Positions 41,170 through 49,532 of a stretch of DNA of 63,069 bases are shown here, piece after piece; the first letter of the stretch is position 1, and each line of letters begins with the position of its first letter. A program made the translations under genes and the position numbers. The DNA lies in the NCBI GenBank assembly GCA_017617995.1, contig JAFZVE010000003.1, positions 1 through 63,069 on the forward strand. The letters run 5' to 3'. The notes under the pieces were generated by a model. The model saw nothing but the letters and a program-made list of their open reading frames with translations, made no database searches and had not been told where the DNA came from. This DNA is from Clostridiales bacterium. Lineage in GTDB: Bacteria > Bacillota > Clostridia > Saccharofermentanales > Saccharofermentanaceae.

Positions 41170-41213
41170 GAAAAAGTGCAGGCAGGAACGAGGATTTTTG
41201 TCCTCACTTTTTC
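41170..41213 (-). terminator. Possible terminator overlapping the TfoX-domain gene end
   Basis: On the minus strand, GAAAAAGTG (41213-41205) pairs with CACTTTTTC (41178-41170), and inside it GAGGA (41205-41201) pairs with TCCTC (41194-41190). The gene's stop codon at 41204 lies within the structure. The T-run is part of the stem, so efficiency is uncertain. Confidence 0.35.
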
Positions 41214-41518
41214 TTCTTCGGTGCCGGTAGCTCCGGAAACATATCCTTCAGAAGTTCTTCGAGGAACTCCCGGTTTTCGACATTATCGACCAGAAGCATC
41301 TCTTTCGCACCTTCGTAAGGAATCTCCCTCTCCGCATCCGGCATCTTCTTTCTCGCCGCAGAGACATCCTTCACCAGGAAGCGGTCGTCATAGATCCCGC
41401 CGACGATCCTCCCCTGATAGTAGAGGATATATTCACCCATCATTGCCCTATATGTGATATCTTCCAGTCCGGAAAGCTGCTCCAGAACGAAGTCCAGATA
41501 CTCTTTACTCGATGCCAT
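41204..41518 (-). CDS. TfoX/Sxy N-terminal-domain protein
   Basis: The 104-residue protein consists only of the TfoX N-terminal domain: MASSKEYLDFVLEQLSGLEDITYRAMMGEYILYYQGRIVGGIYDDR and FLVKDVSAARK are typical. In gamma-proteobacteria full-length TfoX/Sxy activates competence genes with CRP; stand-alone N-terminal domains are widespread and of unknown function. The tail ends in four lysines. The gene lies between the xpt promoter and a GNAT gene and reads toward xpt. Confidence 0.85.
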   Translation of the reverse strand: MASSKEYLDFVLEQLSGLEDITYRAMMGEYILYYQGRIVGGIYDDRFLVKDVSAARKKMPDAEREIPYEGAKEMLLVDNVENREFLEELLKDMFPELPAPKKKK

Positions 41519-41533
41519 GTTCTTCTCCTCTTC

Positions 41534-42058
41534 TTAGCGCTGGATCTTATAGATCCACATGCCGTTATTGTACGGATCGTCTTCCGCGCCGAATTCTTCT
41601 TTTACGTACGAATACCCGTTCTTCTCCAGTACTCTCACCGAAGCCTGATTTCCGTACATGACGCGTCCGTAGATCACCTCCACGCCGAACTTCGAAAACG
41701 CAAACTCCGTCATTGCTTTTACCAGTTCCGTGGCATATCCTTTGCCGCTTGCTTTCTTACAGATCGTGTACCCGATCTCGACTTCTCCGCTTCGGCCTTC
41801 CACTTCGTTAATTCCGGTATCGCCGATCAGTTCCTGCGTTTCCTTCAGCTCTACAGCCAGCACATACGGCAGGTGTTCCTGATTCACACAGTCCACGAAA
41901 AAACCGATCGCATCTTTCGCTTCATCCAGATCCGCATAGCTCTCATTCGGGATCCACTGCTTCACTTCATCCTCGATGTGATTCTCGTAGAGAGCCTTCG
42001 CATCTTCCTCGGAAAACTTACGGATCACCAGGTGTTCTGTTTCAAATATCTTCTCCAT
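41534..42058 (-). CDS. GNAT acetyltransferase, RimJ/RimL type
   Basis: The 174-residue acetyltransferase begins EKIFETEHLVIRKFSEEDAKALYENH. The acetyl-CoA loop is GYTICKKASGKGYATELVKAM (KGYA), and it ends with a typical GNQASVRVLEKNGYSYVKEE. This is the RimJ/RimL branch that acetylates protein N-termini or amino-acid amines. Start ATG 42058 follows AAGGAACG; a GTG 18 bases upstream would place the ribosome site inside the gene. It is followed by the TfoX gene after 15 bases. Confidence 0.88.
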   Translation of the reverse strand: MEKIFETEHLVIRKFSEEDAKALYENHIEDEVKQWIPNESYADLDEAKDAIGFFVDCVNQEHLPYVLAVELKETQELIGDTGINEVEGRSGEVEIGYTICKKASGKGYATELVKAMTEFAFSKFGVEVIYGRVMYGNQASVRVLEKNGYSYVKEEFGAEDDPYNNGMWIYKIQR

Positions 42059-42100
42059 TATTCGTTCCTTTTTCACGCAGGTTTTTCCGGGGTATCTGCC

Positions 42101-42547
42101 CTACAGGACATACTCCATAAACACATCTGCTTTCTGATTCTCATTGTACCGCTTGATGTGGGTAAATCCATACTTCTCATATAGTTTCAGCGCGGCAGTA
42201 TACTTTGACATAGAATCGAGTACGATCCTTCTGTACCCTTTTTCCCTTGCATAGAGCACTGCCAGATCGAGCATCTTATATCCGTATCCCTTCCCACGCA
42301 GTTCCGGCGAAAGATACAGTGCTTTCAGCTCGGAAGTCGTCTCATCCAGGCGCTTGACCGCTACCGTTCCCAGCACTTTGTCCTCCGAAAGGAGGCACCA
42401 GAAACGGTTGAAATGCTTCTCGATATCGTTATAGAACGCATGCCTTCCATCGGGTTCGAATGCCTTCCCGACGCTTCGGAAACACTCGTCTGTATACGCG
42501 AATACAGCCTCCTTCATGGAAGCGTTATAAATCTCGATTCTTTCCAT
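42101..42547 (-). CDS. GNAT family N-acetyltransferase
   Basis: The 148-residue acetyltransferase has motif A LKALYLSPELRGKGYGYKMLDLAVLYA (RGKGYG) and the closing YTAALKLYEKYGFTHIKRY, like PhnO/ArgA-related small-molecule acetylases. The substrate is unknown. Start ATG 42547 follows GGGAGGGA. A large inverted repeat (42560-42606) ends 13 bases upstream and would form a hairpin in the leader just before the ribosome site. Confidence 0.88.
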   Translation of the reverse strand: MERIEIYNASMKEAVFAYTDECFRSVGKAFEPDGRHAFYNDIEKHFNRFWCLLSEDKVLGTVAVKRLDETTSELKALYLSPELRGKGYGYKMLDLAVLYAREKGYRRIVLDSMSKYTAALKLYEKYGFTHIKRYNENQKADVFMEYVL

Positions 42548-42559
42548 CTTCCCTCCCGA

Positions 42560-42606
42560 TTTTAGGGAACTTTTTTGTTTACTCTATCCGCAAAAGTTCC
42601 CTAAAA
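42560..42606. repeat. 15-bp perfect inverted repeat in front of a GNAT gene
   Basis: TTTTAGGGAACTTTT (42560-42574) and AAAAGTTCCCTAAAA (42592-42606) are perfect complements with a 17-base spacer. Neither strand has a T-run after the stem, so it is not an ordinary terminator. It could be a large operator, an RNA hairpin controlling access to the ribosome site of the minus-strand GNAT gene, or a remnant of a small mobile repeat. Confidence 0.8.
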
Positions 42607-42646
42607 CCAATTCTGCGCCGTTTTCTACTGCGTTTTTATATACCGC

Positions 42647-43516
42647 TTATGCGTGCGAAAGATCCGGGAAATATAGCTTGTCCCGTTCGATCGCTCGCAG
42701 CACTTCGCCCATATAGAAAAGCCTGTAGTCCTCTCCTCCATCATACATTTCGGAGATGCATTTCTCTTTGTCTTCATCAAGAGGCGTAAATCCTAATCTG
42801 CAGTTTTGGATATCCAGACGACGGAGAACTTCCGTAAGCGCAACTTTCTCGTTACACAATACAGACTGCAGGACCGGACCATCCTCCTGCTCAAGCACGA
42901 TGAAGCAATTCAAATCTTCCGCATAGAAAACATTGTCGAGGCTGGATGTATAGAACATCTGAAGACCGTATTTATTCATCTGTTCGAAAGATGAATGCGG
43001 TGCACTTTCCCGGACCCGATCCAGATACAGTTTTCTTTTCTCTTCGCCCAAGTCCTTAACTGGTTTGAATCTCGTTTCCGCTTTCTCAGATCTGCAGAAC
43101 TCATCTTTCACGGCGTATCTGTACTGGTTCATCATCTCAAAACCCATCTTCTGATAGAACCCTATAGCATCCAGATTTCCGAACAGGTAGATGCCGTCAC
43201 ACGCATGTTCATATTCTTTTATCACATGACGGATCAGGTCTGCGGCCAGTCCCTGCTTTCTGTAGTTCTCATCCGTCATGACCGTGCCGATCTGGATGTA
43301 GTTTCTCACGATACCGTTCTGCAAAAATACCATCCGGTTCGCCGAAACATTCGAGATGATCTTTCCTTCGTGCTCGATGGAATACGGGATATAGTCGCCT
43401 TCGAAATATCCGTTCGTGACCCAAGACTCGAAATCAAATCCGAACGTTTTCCGGGTCAGGTCATTCAGCATATGGCGGGATTCTTCCACCCGCATGTAAT
43501 CGCTTATCCGTCTCAT
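42647..43516 (-). CDS. GNAT acetyltransferase with extra C-terminal domain (Eis-like)
   Basis: The 289-residue protein has the GNAT core in its first half: motif A IQIGTVMTDENYRKQGLAADLIRHVI (KQGLA) and GIYLFGNLDAIGFYQKMGFEMMNQYRY. An additional domain of about 130 residues follows, like the second GNAT-like domain of Eis-type aminoglycoside/polyamine acetyltransferases, ending GEVLRAIERDKLYFPDLSHA. This size separates it from the other GNATs of the window. The substrate is unknown. It follows the NUDIX gene by 3 bases. Confidence 0.8.
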   Translation of the reverse strand: MRRISDYMRVEESRHMLNDLTRKTFGFDFESWVTNGYFEGDYIPYSIEHEGKIISNVSANRMVFLQNGIVRNYIQIGTVMTDENYRKQGLAADLIRHVIKEYEHACDGIYLFGNLDAIGFYQKMGFEMMNQYRYAVKDEFCRSEKAETRFKPVKDLGEEKRKLYLDRVRESAPHSSFEQMNKYGLQMFYTSSLDNVFYAEDLNCFIVLEQEDGPVLQSVLCNEKVALTEVLRRLDIQNCRLGFTPLDEDKEKCISEMYDGGEDYRLFYMGEVLRAIERDKLYFPDLSHA

Positions 43517-43519
43517 TTT

Positions 43520-43993
43520 TCAATCTTTAAGGAACGAATACAGGTTTCTTCCCGGTGTCTTCGATTCATACGGGATCAGTTCGAAGCCTTCTCCAGTGAC
43601 CGCGCAGCGGATCATTTTCTTTGTCAGATCCGGAACCGTTTCGTTAGCAAGTGCTTCTTCGATATCCATCCAAACGACCTTGTCATTCTCGTCTCCATCC
43701 GATCTGGCTTCGCCCTCGACATACTTCGCTTCGAATACTGCATACCAGTCCTTCGCGCTGAAGCGCATCCCGATGAGCCTTCCTGCCTTGACGGTCACAC
43801 CTGTCTCTTCCAGGTATTCTCTCACCAGCGTCTCCTCCGGGATCTCTCCGAAATCGACATATCCTCCGGGGATGATCAGCATGCCCTTTCCGGCACCGTA
43901 TGTGTGACGAGCGAGAAGCACCTTACCGTCTCGGATGCACACACCGCCGACGGACTGACTCCAGTTTGTTTTACCAAGATCTGCTGTTGCCAT
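43520..43993 (-). CDS. NUDIX hydrolase
   Basis: The 157-residue protein contains a complete Nudix box, GGYVDFGEIPEETLVREYLEETGV at about residues 43-66. The first 40 residues form the usual strand region (VGGVCIRDGKVLLARHTYGAG). It hydrolyses a nucleoside diphosphate linked to some moiety; candidates include ADP-ribose, NADH or oxidised nucleotides. Start ATG 43993 follows AAAGGAA. It is the first gene of a pair with the Eis-like GNAT, a combination that recurs in Clostridia. Confidence 0.9.
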   Translation of the reverse strand: MATADLGKTNWSQSVGGVCIRDGKVLLARHTYGAGKGMLIIPGGYVDFGEIPEETLVREYLEETGVTVKAGRLIGMRFSAKDWYAVFEAKYVEGEARSDGDENDKVVWMDIEEALANETVPDLTKKMIRCAVTGEGFELIPYESKTPGRNLYSFLKD

Positions 43994-44016
43994 GTTTATT
44001 CCTTTCCTAGATCACG

Positions 44017-44247
44017 TCATTCAGCATAACTGCATCCGGATCTGTCCGGTCCTTCATTTCCGGATACATAACGCGCATTAAACTCCATGTTGATCTCACG
44101 GATCTCTTTCTTACCATCGATGTAGTCCTGATACATCTCGGCCAGTCCGGCCATGCACCCGTCACATGCTCCGTCTAAATTTCCCAGTGACTCGGCAACG
44201 ATCTTCGCGCGCTCTTCTCTTGTCGTATCTTTGATCAGAATGCTCAT
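44017..44247 (-). CDS. Small conserved Cys-containing protein
   Basis: The 76-residue protein MSILIKDTTREERAKIVAES... contains a CDGC motif (GNLDGACDGCMAGLAEMYQDY) and ends with the acidic tail GNEGPDRSGCSYAE. It looks conserved (strong ribosome site GGGAGGAAATG, no frame breaks), and I have a general memory of similar short Clostridial proteins, but no function is known. The CxxC pair might bind a metal with a partner. It is located between a GNAT and the NUDIX gene. Confidence 0.75.
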   Translation of the reverse strand: MSILIKDTTREERAKIVAESLGNLDGACDGCMAGLAEMYQDYIDGKKEIREINMEFNARYVSGNEGPDRSGCSYAE

Positions 44248-44268
44248 TCTTCATTTCCTCCCATTTCT

Positions 44269-44736
44269 TCAAAGCATACACACCATGATGTATTCTTCGC
44301 TGTTCTCATCTACGGTTCTAAATCCGGTTTTCTCATACATCCTGACTGCATAGTTACTTTTCTGGACAGCCAGCGACGCCTTTTTGAAACCCTGATCCTT
44401 CAGATGCTCGAGCATCTTTTTCATGAGCTCGGTACCGATCCCTTTACCACGATATTCCTTAATCAGAGATATTGCAAATGACGGCGTCTCCATATCCACA
44501 AACCCGTAATCGTGCATGATACGGGTCCAGACTGCACCCACGACTTTACCCTTATCTTCGGCAACAAAACAGAAGTCGGCAGGACCTGTTCCGAAACCTT
44601 CGTAATACAGTCTTAGCTCCGGCCGTTCTATGATGTCTCTCGGCGGTGGCTCCATCCCTTCCGGAACAAAGATCGCTTCGTACAGAAAATCTTTCAGAAG
44701 TTCCTTCTCGTTTTCTCTCAGTTCCCGCAGCTTCAT
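44269..44736 (-). CDS. GNAT family N-acetyltransferase
   Basis: The 155-residue acetyltransferase starts KLRELRENEKELLKDFLYEAIFVPEG and has motif A FAISLIKEYRGKGIGTELMKKMLEHL (RGKGIG) and the closing LAVQKSNYAVRMYEKTGFRTVDEN. The length is normal for a single GNAT. The acceptor is unknown. It lies 21 bases upstream of the small CDGC protein gene and is probably co-transcribed with it and the NUDIX pair. Confidence 0.88.
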   Translation of the reverse strand: MKLRELRENEKELLKDFLYEAIFVPEGMEPPPRDIIERPELRLYYEGFGTGPADFCFVAEDKGKVVGAVWTRIMHDYGFVDMETPSFAISLIKEYRGKGIGTELMKKMLEHLKDQGFKKASLAVQKSNYAVRMYEKTGFRTVDENSEEYIMVCML

Positions 44737-44754
44737 TTCCGGTTTCTTATCGTA

Positions 44755-46167
44755 TCAGGCATCGAAGCGGAATGACATAAAGTCCGCCGATCCTGCTCCT
44801 TCGTACGTAAAATAGATGGCATGTCTGCCGGATTCTATGGTAAGCGGAGCAGAATAACTTGTCCAGTCTACTGATGGTTTAATCGGAATACGGGAAACGA
44901 TCGGACCGTTTCTTCCGTCTCTTACGACGAACTCTCCATCCGCGGTTCCTCTGACCTCCACGGCAATATTCTTCGCGGTTTTAAAGTCGAAATAGCGGTA
45001 TCCTGCGGTCGCTCCGTCCACCATGTTGTTGATGTACTGATTCGGGTTCTCTTCTCTGTCTTCACCCTCCTGGGTAAAGGCCGGGTGATGGCTGTCCTGC
45101 TGCTCGGCGAGGCTCTCGGTCGTCCCGTTCTTGCTATAGAGATGGCAGGCGATCCTGGCTTCGTAGCTGCCCTCATCCTTGAGCGGTCCGCCGTTCAGAC
45201 CACACGATGTGATCTCTGCCTGATGGAAGGCTTCACCATCGAAATAGATCTCCTCGGCGCAGGCCTGTCGGGAGAAGAAATGCCGGTTGGTCTGGCGGTG
45301 ATAGAACACATACCATTTTCCGTTTACGAAGGCGACACTTCCGTGTGTGTTTCCGCGATAGTTAAGCGCTTCGGTATTACCGTTCGCGCCGATATCGGCA
45401 TTCGACACCAGCACGCCACCGTAGTGATACTCTCCGAGCGGTGAATCCGATACGGCCCAGCAGAGCTCATGCATCCAGCACGACGAATAGATGAAGTAAT
45501 ATTTCCCGTTGATCTTACGGACAGAACTTGCCTCGAAGAAAGGATGCGCCTCATATTCCGTACCATCCGCATCGTTGATGATCGGCAGGTTATGGAAAGG
45601 ACCGTCCTTGACCGTGATCATGTCCTGCTCCAGTTCCATCTTCAGGCTGTCCTTATCGACCGGCGTCTGCTTATATCGAGGACTGTTTCCGGAGAAGAGA
45701 TAGATCCTCTTATCGTCATCGATGAAGATACCCGGATCGAACTGGCGGATCTCATCCGGACGAGAACCCAGGATATCCCCGTTCTTATAGCGTACGAAAT
45801 CCAGGAATTCATATGGACCGACCGGATTATCCGCAACGGCCACACCGATCTCCTTAAGAAAATCGAGGCAGTAGTAGAGATAGTATTTCCCGTCGTTTCC
45901 GCGGCAGACATCCGGCGCCCACAGCGCGTGCGAACCATCCGCATTTCTCGGGTCCTGGGTCTTCTTATAGATCACGCCCTCGTAGCGCCAGTCCGAAAGA
46001 TCGTCCTCCGGCGCCGACCAGCACACATAGTCATTTGCGCAGTACACTTCTCCGTTAAAACGGTCGTGGCTTCCGTAGATATAGAGGCGCCCGTCAAAGA
46101 CACGAGGCTCTCCGTCCGGAATATATTCATAACTGGGAAGATAAGGGTTAAAAACTTGTTTCTTCAA
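44755..46167 (-). CDS. Glycoside hydrolase family 43 (beta-xylosidase/arabinofuranosidase-like)
   Basis: The 470-residue protein without signal peptide has a five-bladed propeller typical of GH43 at about residues 1-310: FNPYLPSYEYIPDGEPRVFDGRLYIYGSHD, HALWAPDVCRGNDGKYYLYY, and EAHPFFEASSVRKINGKYYFIYS with the catalytic Glu. A beta-sandwich of about 120 residues, like a carbohydrate-binding module, follows (YRYFDFKTAKNIAVEVRG, RHAIYFTYEGAGSADFMSF). It likely trims xylo- or arabino-oligosaccharides inside the cell. The start is TTG 46167 after GAGGAAACGG. No sugar transporter adjoins it. Confidence 0.88.
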   Translation of the reverse strand: MKKQVFNPYLPSYEYIPDGEPRVFDGRLYIYGSHDRFNGEVYCANDYVCWSAPEDDLSDWRYEGVIYKKTQDPRNADGSHALWAPDVCRGNDGKYYLYYCLDFLKEIGVAVADNPVGPYEFLDFVRYKNGDILGSRPDEIRQFDPGIFIDDDKRIYLFSGNSPRYKQTPVDKDSLKMELEQDMITVKDGPFHNLPIINDADGTEYEAHPFFEASSVRKINGKYYFIYSSCWMHELCWAVSDSPLGEYHYGGVLVSNADIGANGNTEALNYRGNTHGSVAFVNGKWYVFYHRQTNRHFFSRQACAEEIYFDGEAFHQAEITSCGLNGGPLKDEGSYEARIACHLYSKNGTTESLAEQQDSHHPAFTQEGEDREENPNQYINNMVDGATAGYRYFDFKTAKNIAVEVRGTADGEFVVRDGRNGPIVSRIPIKPSVDWTSYSAPLTIESGRHAIYFTYEGAGSADFMSFRFDA

Positions 46168-46205
46168 GGCCGTTTCCTCATTTCTCTTGGTATTCGCTGT
46201 TTACT

Positions 46206-47111
46206 TTACGCGAATGGATCTGTATGATCCGAGTTCGCTATTTCTTCCATTTTCTCCTCCGAGATCCCTCGTAAGAATACGTGGGAGTAATCAAACATCG
46301 GGCAGTTCGTAATATCCGCCAGACGGACAAAATCGTCAAAAGTCATCTTGGCGACGATCTTATCCTTCTTGATCGAAAAGAGCGATACCGCGAAGAAATC
46401 ACACTTCACCTGCCGGCCTGTTGCCGGGTCCCGAAACCCGAGAGGCTCCTTCGCCTCGAGCGGGAAAATCGTATCTGTACCCGAAGTGATCGCGAAGCTT
46501 CCGATGCAGGAGTTTTCTTTCTTCTTTTTTTTGTAGATCAGTGGGACCGCATAGTATGCATCCGGACTCTGCAGGCTGTGAAGGTATTCCGCATAGCCTT
46601 CTTCATCTTTCCCGGAGCCGAACCTCATAAGTTTCTCCGCTTCAAAATCAAGCGGAAACATAGCAGCGAAGATCGTGATCGGGGCACTCTTCCCTGCTCC
46701 CAACAAGCGGTCGATATCGGCCAGGAACTGAAGAGAAGATTCCCTCTGTTCCGCACATAGTTTCTCAATATCCGATTCGGAGAAACTGATTCCTTCCTGC
46801 TCAAAGGTCTTCGTCTTCCATACGTGCATGATGTTCCGGATGATCTCGTAGAACATCTCTATATCGTATCGTGTAGAGGTGGAATTCACCGACAGTTCGA
46901 CCTCGTTTTTGATCTCCTTCGACCACGCCAGCGAGACCCCGCGGCCGATTCTTTTCGGATCGTAGATGACGAGATATCCGTCCTTAACCTTCCCGGTATT
47001 CCGACCGTATTCATCGATGGACCCGCACGCATACCTCCCGAGCGTCAGATCCTCGAGAAGAAGAGGTTTCTTAAATAGCTGCCTGTTTTTTATCTTTACA
47101 TCGATACTCAT
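46206..47111 (-). CDS. Hypothetical protein, possibly DUF4299
   Basis: The 301-residue soluble protein starts MSIDVKIKNRQLFKKPLLLEDLTLG, a pattern resembling DUF4299 proteins of Firmicutes. It contains YGRNTGKVKDGYLVIYDPKRIGRGVSLAW and a long beta-rich C-terminal part ending HVFLRGISEEKMEEIANS. No motif points to catalysis and no membrane segment is seen. The ribosome site is weak. The family assignment rests on memory of the N-terminus only. Confidence 0.5.
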   Translation of the reverse strand: MSIDVKIKNRQLFKKPLLLEDLTLGRYACGSIDEYGRNTGKVKDGYLVIYDPKRIGRGVSLAWSKEIKNEVELSVNSTSTRYDIEMFYEIIRNIMHVWKTKTFEQEGISFSESDIEKLCAEQRESSLQFLADIDRLLGAGKSAPITIFAAMFPLDFEAEKLMRFGSGKDEEGYAEYLHSLQSPDAYYAVPLIYKKKKKENSCIGSFAITSGTDTIFPLEAKEPLGFRDPATGRQVKCDFFAVSLFSIKKDKIVAKMTFDDFVRLADITNCPMFDYSHVFLRGISEEKMEEIANSDHTDPFA

Positions 47112-47172
47112 ACTCTTTTCTACTGCTCCGACTTATTCTTCGACACCCTGTTCATGCGTGCTTCGCTTTCAT

Positions 47173-47922
47173 TTAGTTTGTCCGTTCTTCTTCGAAGAAA
47201 GCGCGTAATGCCGCTGTCATCTCGTCGAGGTGACGTGTGAAGTTGTGGTCATCACCGTGGATCTGGACGAGCTTGGCATTCTTATAAAGTGCCCGTGCTT
47301 TTTCCGCATACAGGACAACCCTGGCATCATCTTCATCGCCTTGGATCAGGAGCACCTTTCCCGTATATCTATCGATCTGGTCTTCCGGATGGATCATCTG
47401 CGCCACACGGACATAGTCGCCGGACAGCACCACGCCCGATTCTTCAAACTGCTCAGGAATATGTTCCGGATCGAAGGAGAACCCGAAAAGACTTCCATCT
47501 CTTGCCGCATCCGGGATCAACCAGGCCGGAGAAAGAGGGATAATCGCCTTGAAGAGATCAGGGAACATACCGCCCACCAGCATCGTCAGAAGACCACCCT
47601 GGGAATGTCCGCAAAGATACAGATCCGTCACGAAATCCAAGGTCTTTACATAGTTGACTACCGAGATCGCGTTGGTCACCCACTTAAAAAGCGTATGGTT
47701 TTTAAACTCGCCATCGCTTCCGCCGTGGCCATACATCTCCACGCGGAGAACTGCCACACCTGCATCATTCATGGCCTTTTGCGCGGCAACGATATGGTCT
47801 TCTTCCATATGACCAGTAAAACCGTGGATCAGAATACAGAGCGGCCCTTTCTCGATTCCCTCTGCCATATCCAGTTTCGCGTGAAGGCGGATCCCGTCAC
47901 TGTCGATATAAAACTCTTTCAT
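47173..47922 (-). CDS. Alpha/beta-hydrolase, serine aminopeptidase S33-like
   Basis: The 249-residue hydrolase has an oxyanion strand (CILIHGFTGHMEEDH), the nucleophile elbow LYLCGHSQGGLLT (serine about residue 104), an acid in LIQGDEDDARV and the final histidine in IHGDDHNFTRH. This is the Hydrolase_4/S33 group containing esterases, feruloyl esterases and monoacylglycerol lipases. The substrate is unknown. Start 47922 (MKEFYIDSDGIRLHAKLD) is preferred over the ATG nine bases upstream. It carries one AAAAGCAC site. Confidence 0.87.
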   Translation of the reverse strand: MKEFYIDSDGIRLHAKLDMAEGIEKGPLCILIHGFTGHMEEDHIVAAQKAMNDAGVAVLRVEMYGHGGSDGEFKNHTLFKWVTNAISVVNYVKTLDFVTDLYLCGHSQGGLLTMLVGGMFPDLFKAIIPLSPAWLIPDAARDGSLFGFSFDPEHIPEQFEESGVVLSGDYVRVAQMIHPEDQIDRYTGKVLLIQGDEDDARVVLYAEKARALYKNAKLVQIHGDDHNFTRHLDEMTAALRAFFEEERTN

Positions 47923-48015
47923 AAAAATCACCGTCCTAAATCAGTACCAAAAATGCACCAGCCTAGTAATAGGATAGTGCATTTTCATACGAAGCGAAAT
48001 AAAACATTTGCCACG

Positions 48016-48276
48016 TTATTTCAGGATTTTTGTTTGCTGTGCTTTCTTATGCGTATTGCTTATTACCCAGGCAAGAGCGGCGCTGTAGAGGAAAGCAACG
48101 ACCAGCCCGTACCAGAAGCTCGGCAGATCCGGTTCCTGATGCTTGATCAGGACCTGGAAGATATAAATGACGAGCGGCGTCACAGTCTCGATGAGGATCG
48201 TCATGCCGATGCAGATCGGGCGGAACAGTTTGAACCAGCTTGTTTCTGTCTTCAGGCTTTCGAAATATGCTTTCAT
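48016..48276 (-). CDS. Small two-helix membrane protein
   Basis: The 86-residue protein MKAYFESLKTETSWFKLFRP... has two hydrophobic segments (CIGMTILIETVTPLVIYIFQ and FWYGLVVAFLYSAALAWVIS) with a short charged loop and a Lys-rich tail. I do not recognise a family. Start ATG 48276 lies below GAGGG; an ATG two codons earlier is also possible. Intergenic stretches of about 94 bases before and 150 bases after it show no other feature that I can support. Confidence 0.6.
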   Translation of the reverse strand: MKAYFESLKTETSWFKLFRPICIGMTILIETVTPLVIYIFQVLIKHQEPDLPSFWYGLVVAFLYSAALAWVISNTHKKAQQTKILK

Positions 48277-48427
48277 GGTCATTTCCCTCTTTTCCGAAGC
48301 ACGTCTTCCTGGCTTCATGATTCCATCTTAAAGCCGGAAAGTAAAAACATCGTCAATCGGGATTAAAGAAAAGGTAAAGAACCTTCTGGATTTTCTTAAG
48401 TCCGCCTATAGCAGGCATTTGAAGCAC

Positions 48428-49456
48428 TCATTTTGTATCGGATATCACATTGTTAAACAGTTCTAGGCAGGCCTTTCCCATTGCTGATGCCGTAGGATTA
48501 TTCGCCCGATTGATCATCAGAGCGATGCAGATATCTTCCTTCAGCGAGAGTCTCCAGTGCGTCAGGAACCCTTCGTTCCATCCGCTGTGGCTGACGATCT
48601 GATCCTCCTGCCCTTCCCCTCGGCCGATGCATAGTCCGTAGTTATTGAGAACCGGCGTCACCATGCGCTTCGCGCTCTGCTCACTGAGAAGTCCGCCCTC
48701 GCGATAGCTCCGGCCGAGCGCGATGCCTATCTTTGTCAGTTCCGATGGTGTCGACCAGAAGCCGGCAGCGGCATGTTCCGGATAGTAGTGGTACCCGTGT
48801 TTCGGATCTTCCTTTTTTCCGAGTTTCCCGCCAAATGCAGCGTTTCCTGTCTTTTCCTCAGGAAGCGGCTGGAAAAACCCGCTTCGTATAAGACCTAGAG
48901 GCTCTGCCACTTCTTTTGCAAATGCTTCCTGAAGCGTCATATCCGTGATCCGGGTAAAGGCCAGTTCGGCGAGCGTGATGCCCCCTCCGGAATAACGGAA
49001 CTGCTTTCCATAGGGACGGATCCGGCGAAGCGGGCGCGTATTGCCACGTCCCAGAAGAACATCTTCCAGGGAAAACAGCGGGGCATCGGCCCGATATCCC
49101 GGGAAGCCATGTACGTTAAAGCCCGCCGTGTGGGATAAAAGGGCTGAGAACGTCATCGGGATCCGGATAAAATCCGAAAGGATCCCCGAGAGGTCCGCAT
49201 CCAGGTCGATCTTTCCCTTATCCACGAAGCGGAGAAGCGTGATGGCGAAGACAGGTTTACTTACGGATCCGGCCTGAAAGAGCATATCCGGATTGACCGG
49301 GAAGTTCTGCCCGAAGCGGCCGCTTCCCTTACAGTATGTCTCCACGTTTCCGCCTCTTGCGACAGCAACGCTCACACCATATTCATCGGTCTTTTTGATC
49401 TTGAATATCCCGTCGATATCGACTCCGTGGAAGTTTTCTTTTGCCTTATTATCCAT
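48428..49456 (-). CDS. Serine hydrolase of the class C beta-lactamase/DD-peptidase fold
   Basis: The 342-residue protein has the active-site set of the AmpC/EstB superfamily: FQAGSVSKPVFA (SxxK nucleophile and base), FRYSGGG (YxN-type tyrosine motif) and the late IVSHSGWNEGF (HxG replacing KTG). There is no signal peptide, so it acts in the cytosol and is more likely an esterase or peptidase than a secreted beta-lactamase. The closest known types are EstB esterases and Pab87-like peptidases. It stands alone on the minus strand. Confidence 0.85.
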   Translation of the reverse strand: MDNKAKENFHGVDIDGIFKIKKTDEYGVSVAVARGGNVETYCKGSGRFGQNFPVNPDMLFQAGSVSKPVFAITLLRFVDKGKIDLDADLSGILSDFIRIPMTFSALLSHTAGFNVHGFPGYRADAPLFSLEDVLLGRGNTRPLRRIRPYGKQFRYSGGGITLAELAFTRITDMTLQEAFAKEVAEPLGLIRSGFFQPLPEEKTGNAAFGGKLGKKEDPKHGYHYYPEHAAAGFWSTPSELTKIGIALGRSYREGGLLSEQSAKRMVTPVLNNYGLCIGRGEGQEDQIVSHSGWNEGFLTHWRLSLKEDICIALMINRANNPTASAMGKACLELFNNVISDTK

Positions 49457-49532
49457 TTCCGGTTTGTTCCTTCAGTACTTTTATCGGTTCAAAAAGATCC
49501 CGTTCCATCTACCTATCCTGCTTACCCAAGAA

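Noticed and set aside
41057..41203. Possible purine riboswitch upstream of xpt
   Set aside because: The transcript start implied by TTGACA/TAATAT leaves only about 20 leader bases, and no three-way-junction core sequence is visible.
47230..48366. Plus-strand open frame of 378 codons across the hydrolase and small membrane gene
   Set aside because: It runs antisense to a clear alpha/beta-hydrolase and has no ribosome site; the same applies to the long frames at 5773-6894, 27681-28796, 42995-44029 and 49441-50562.
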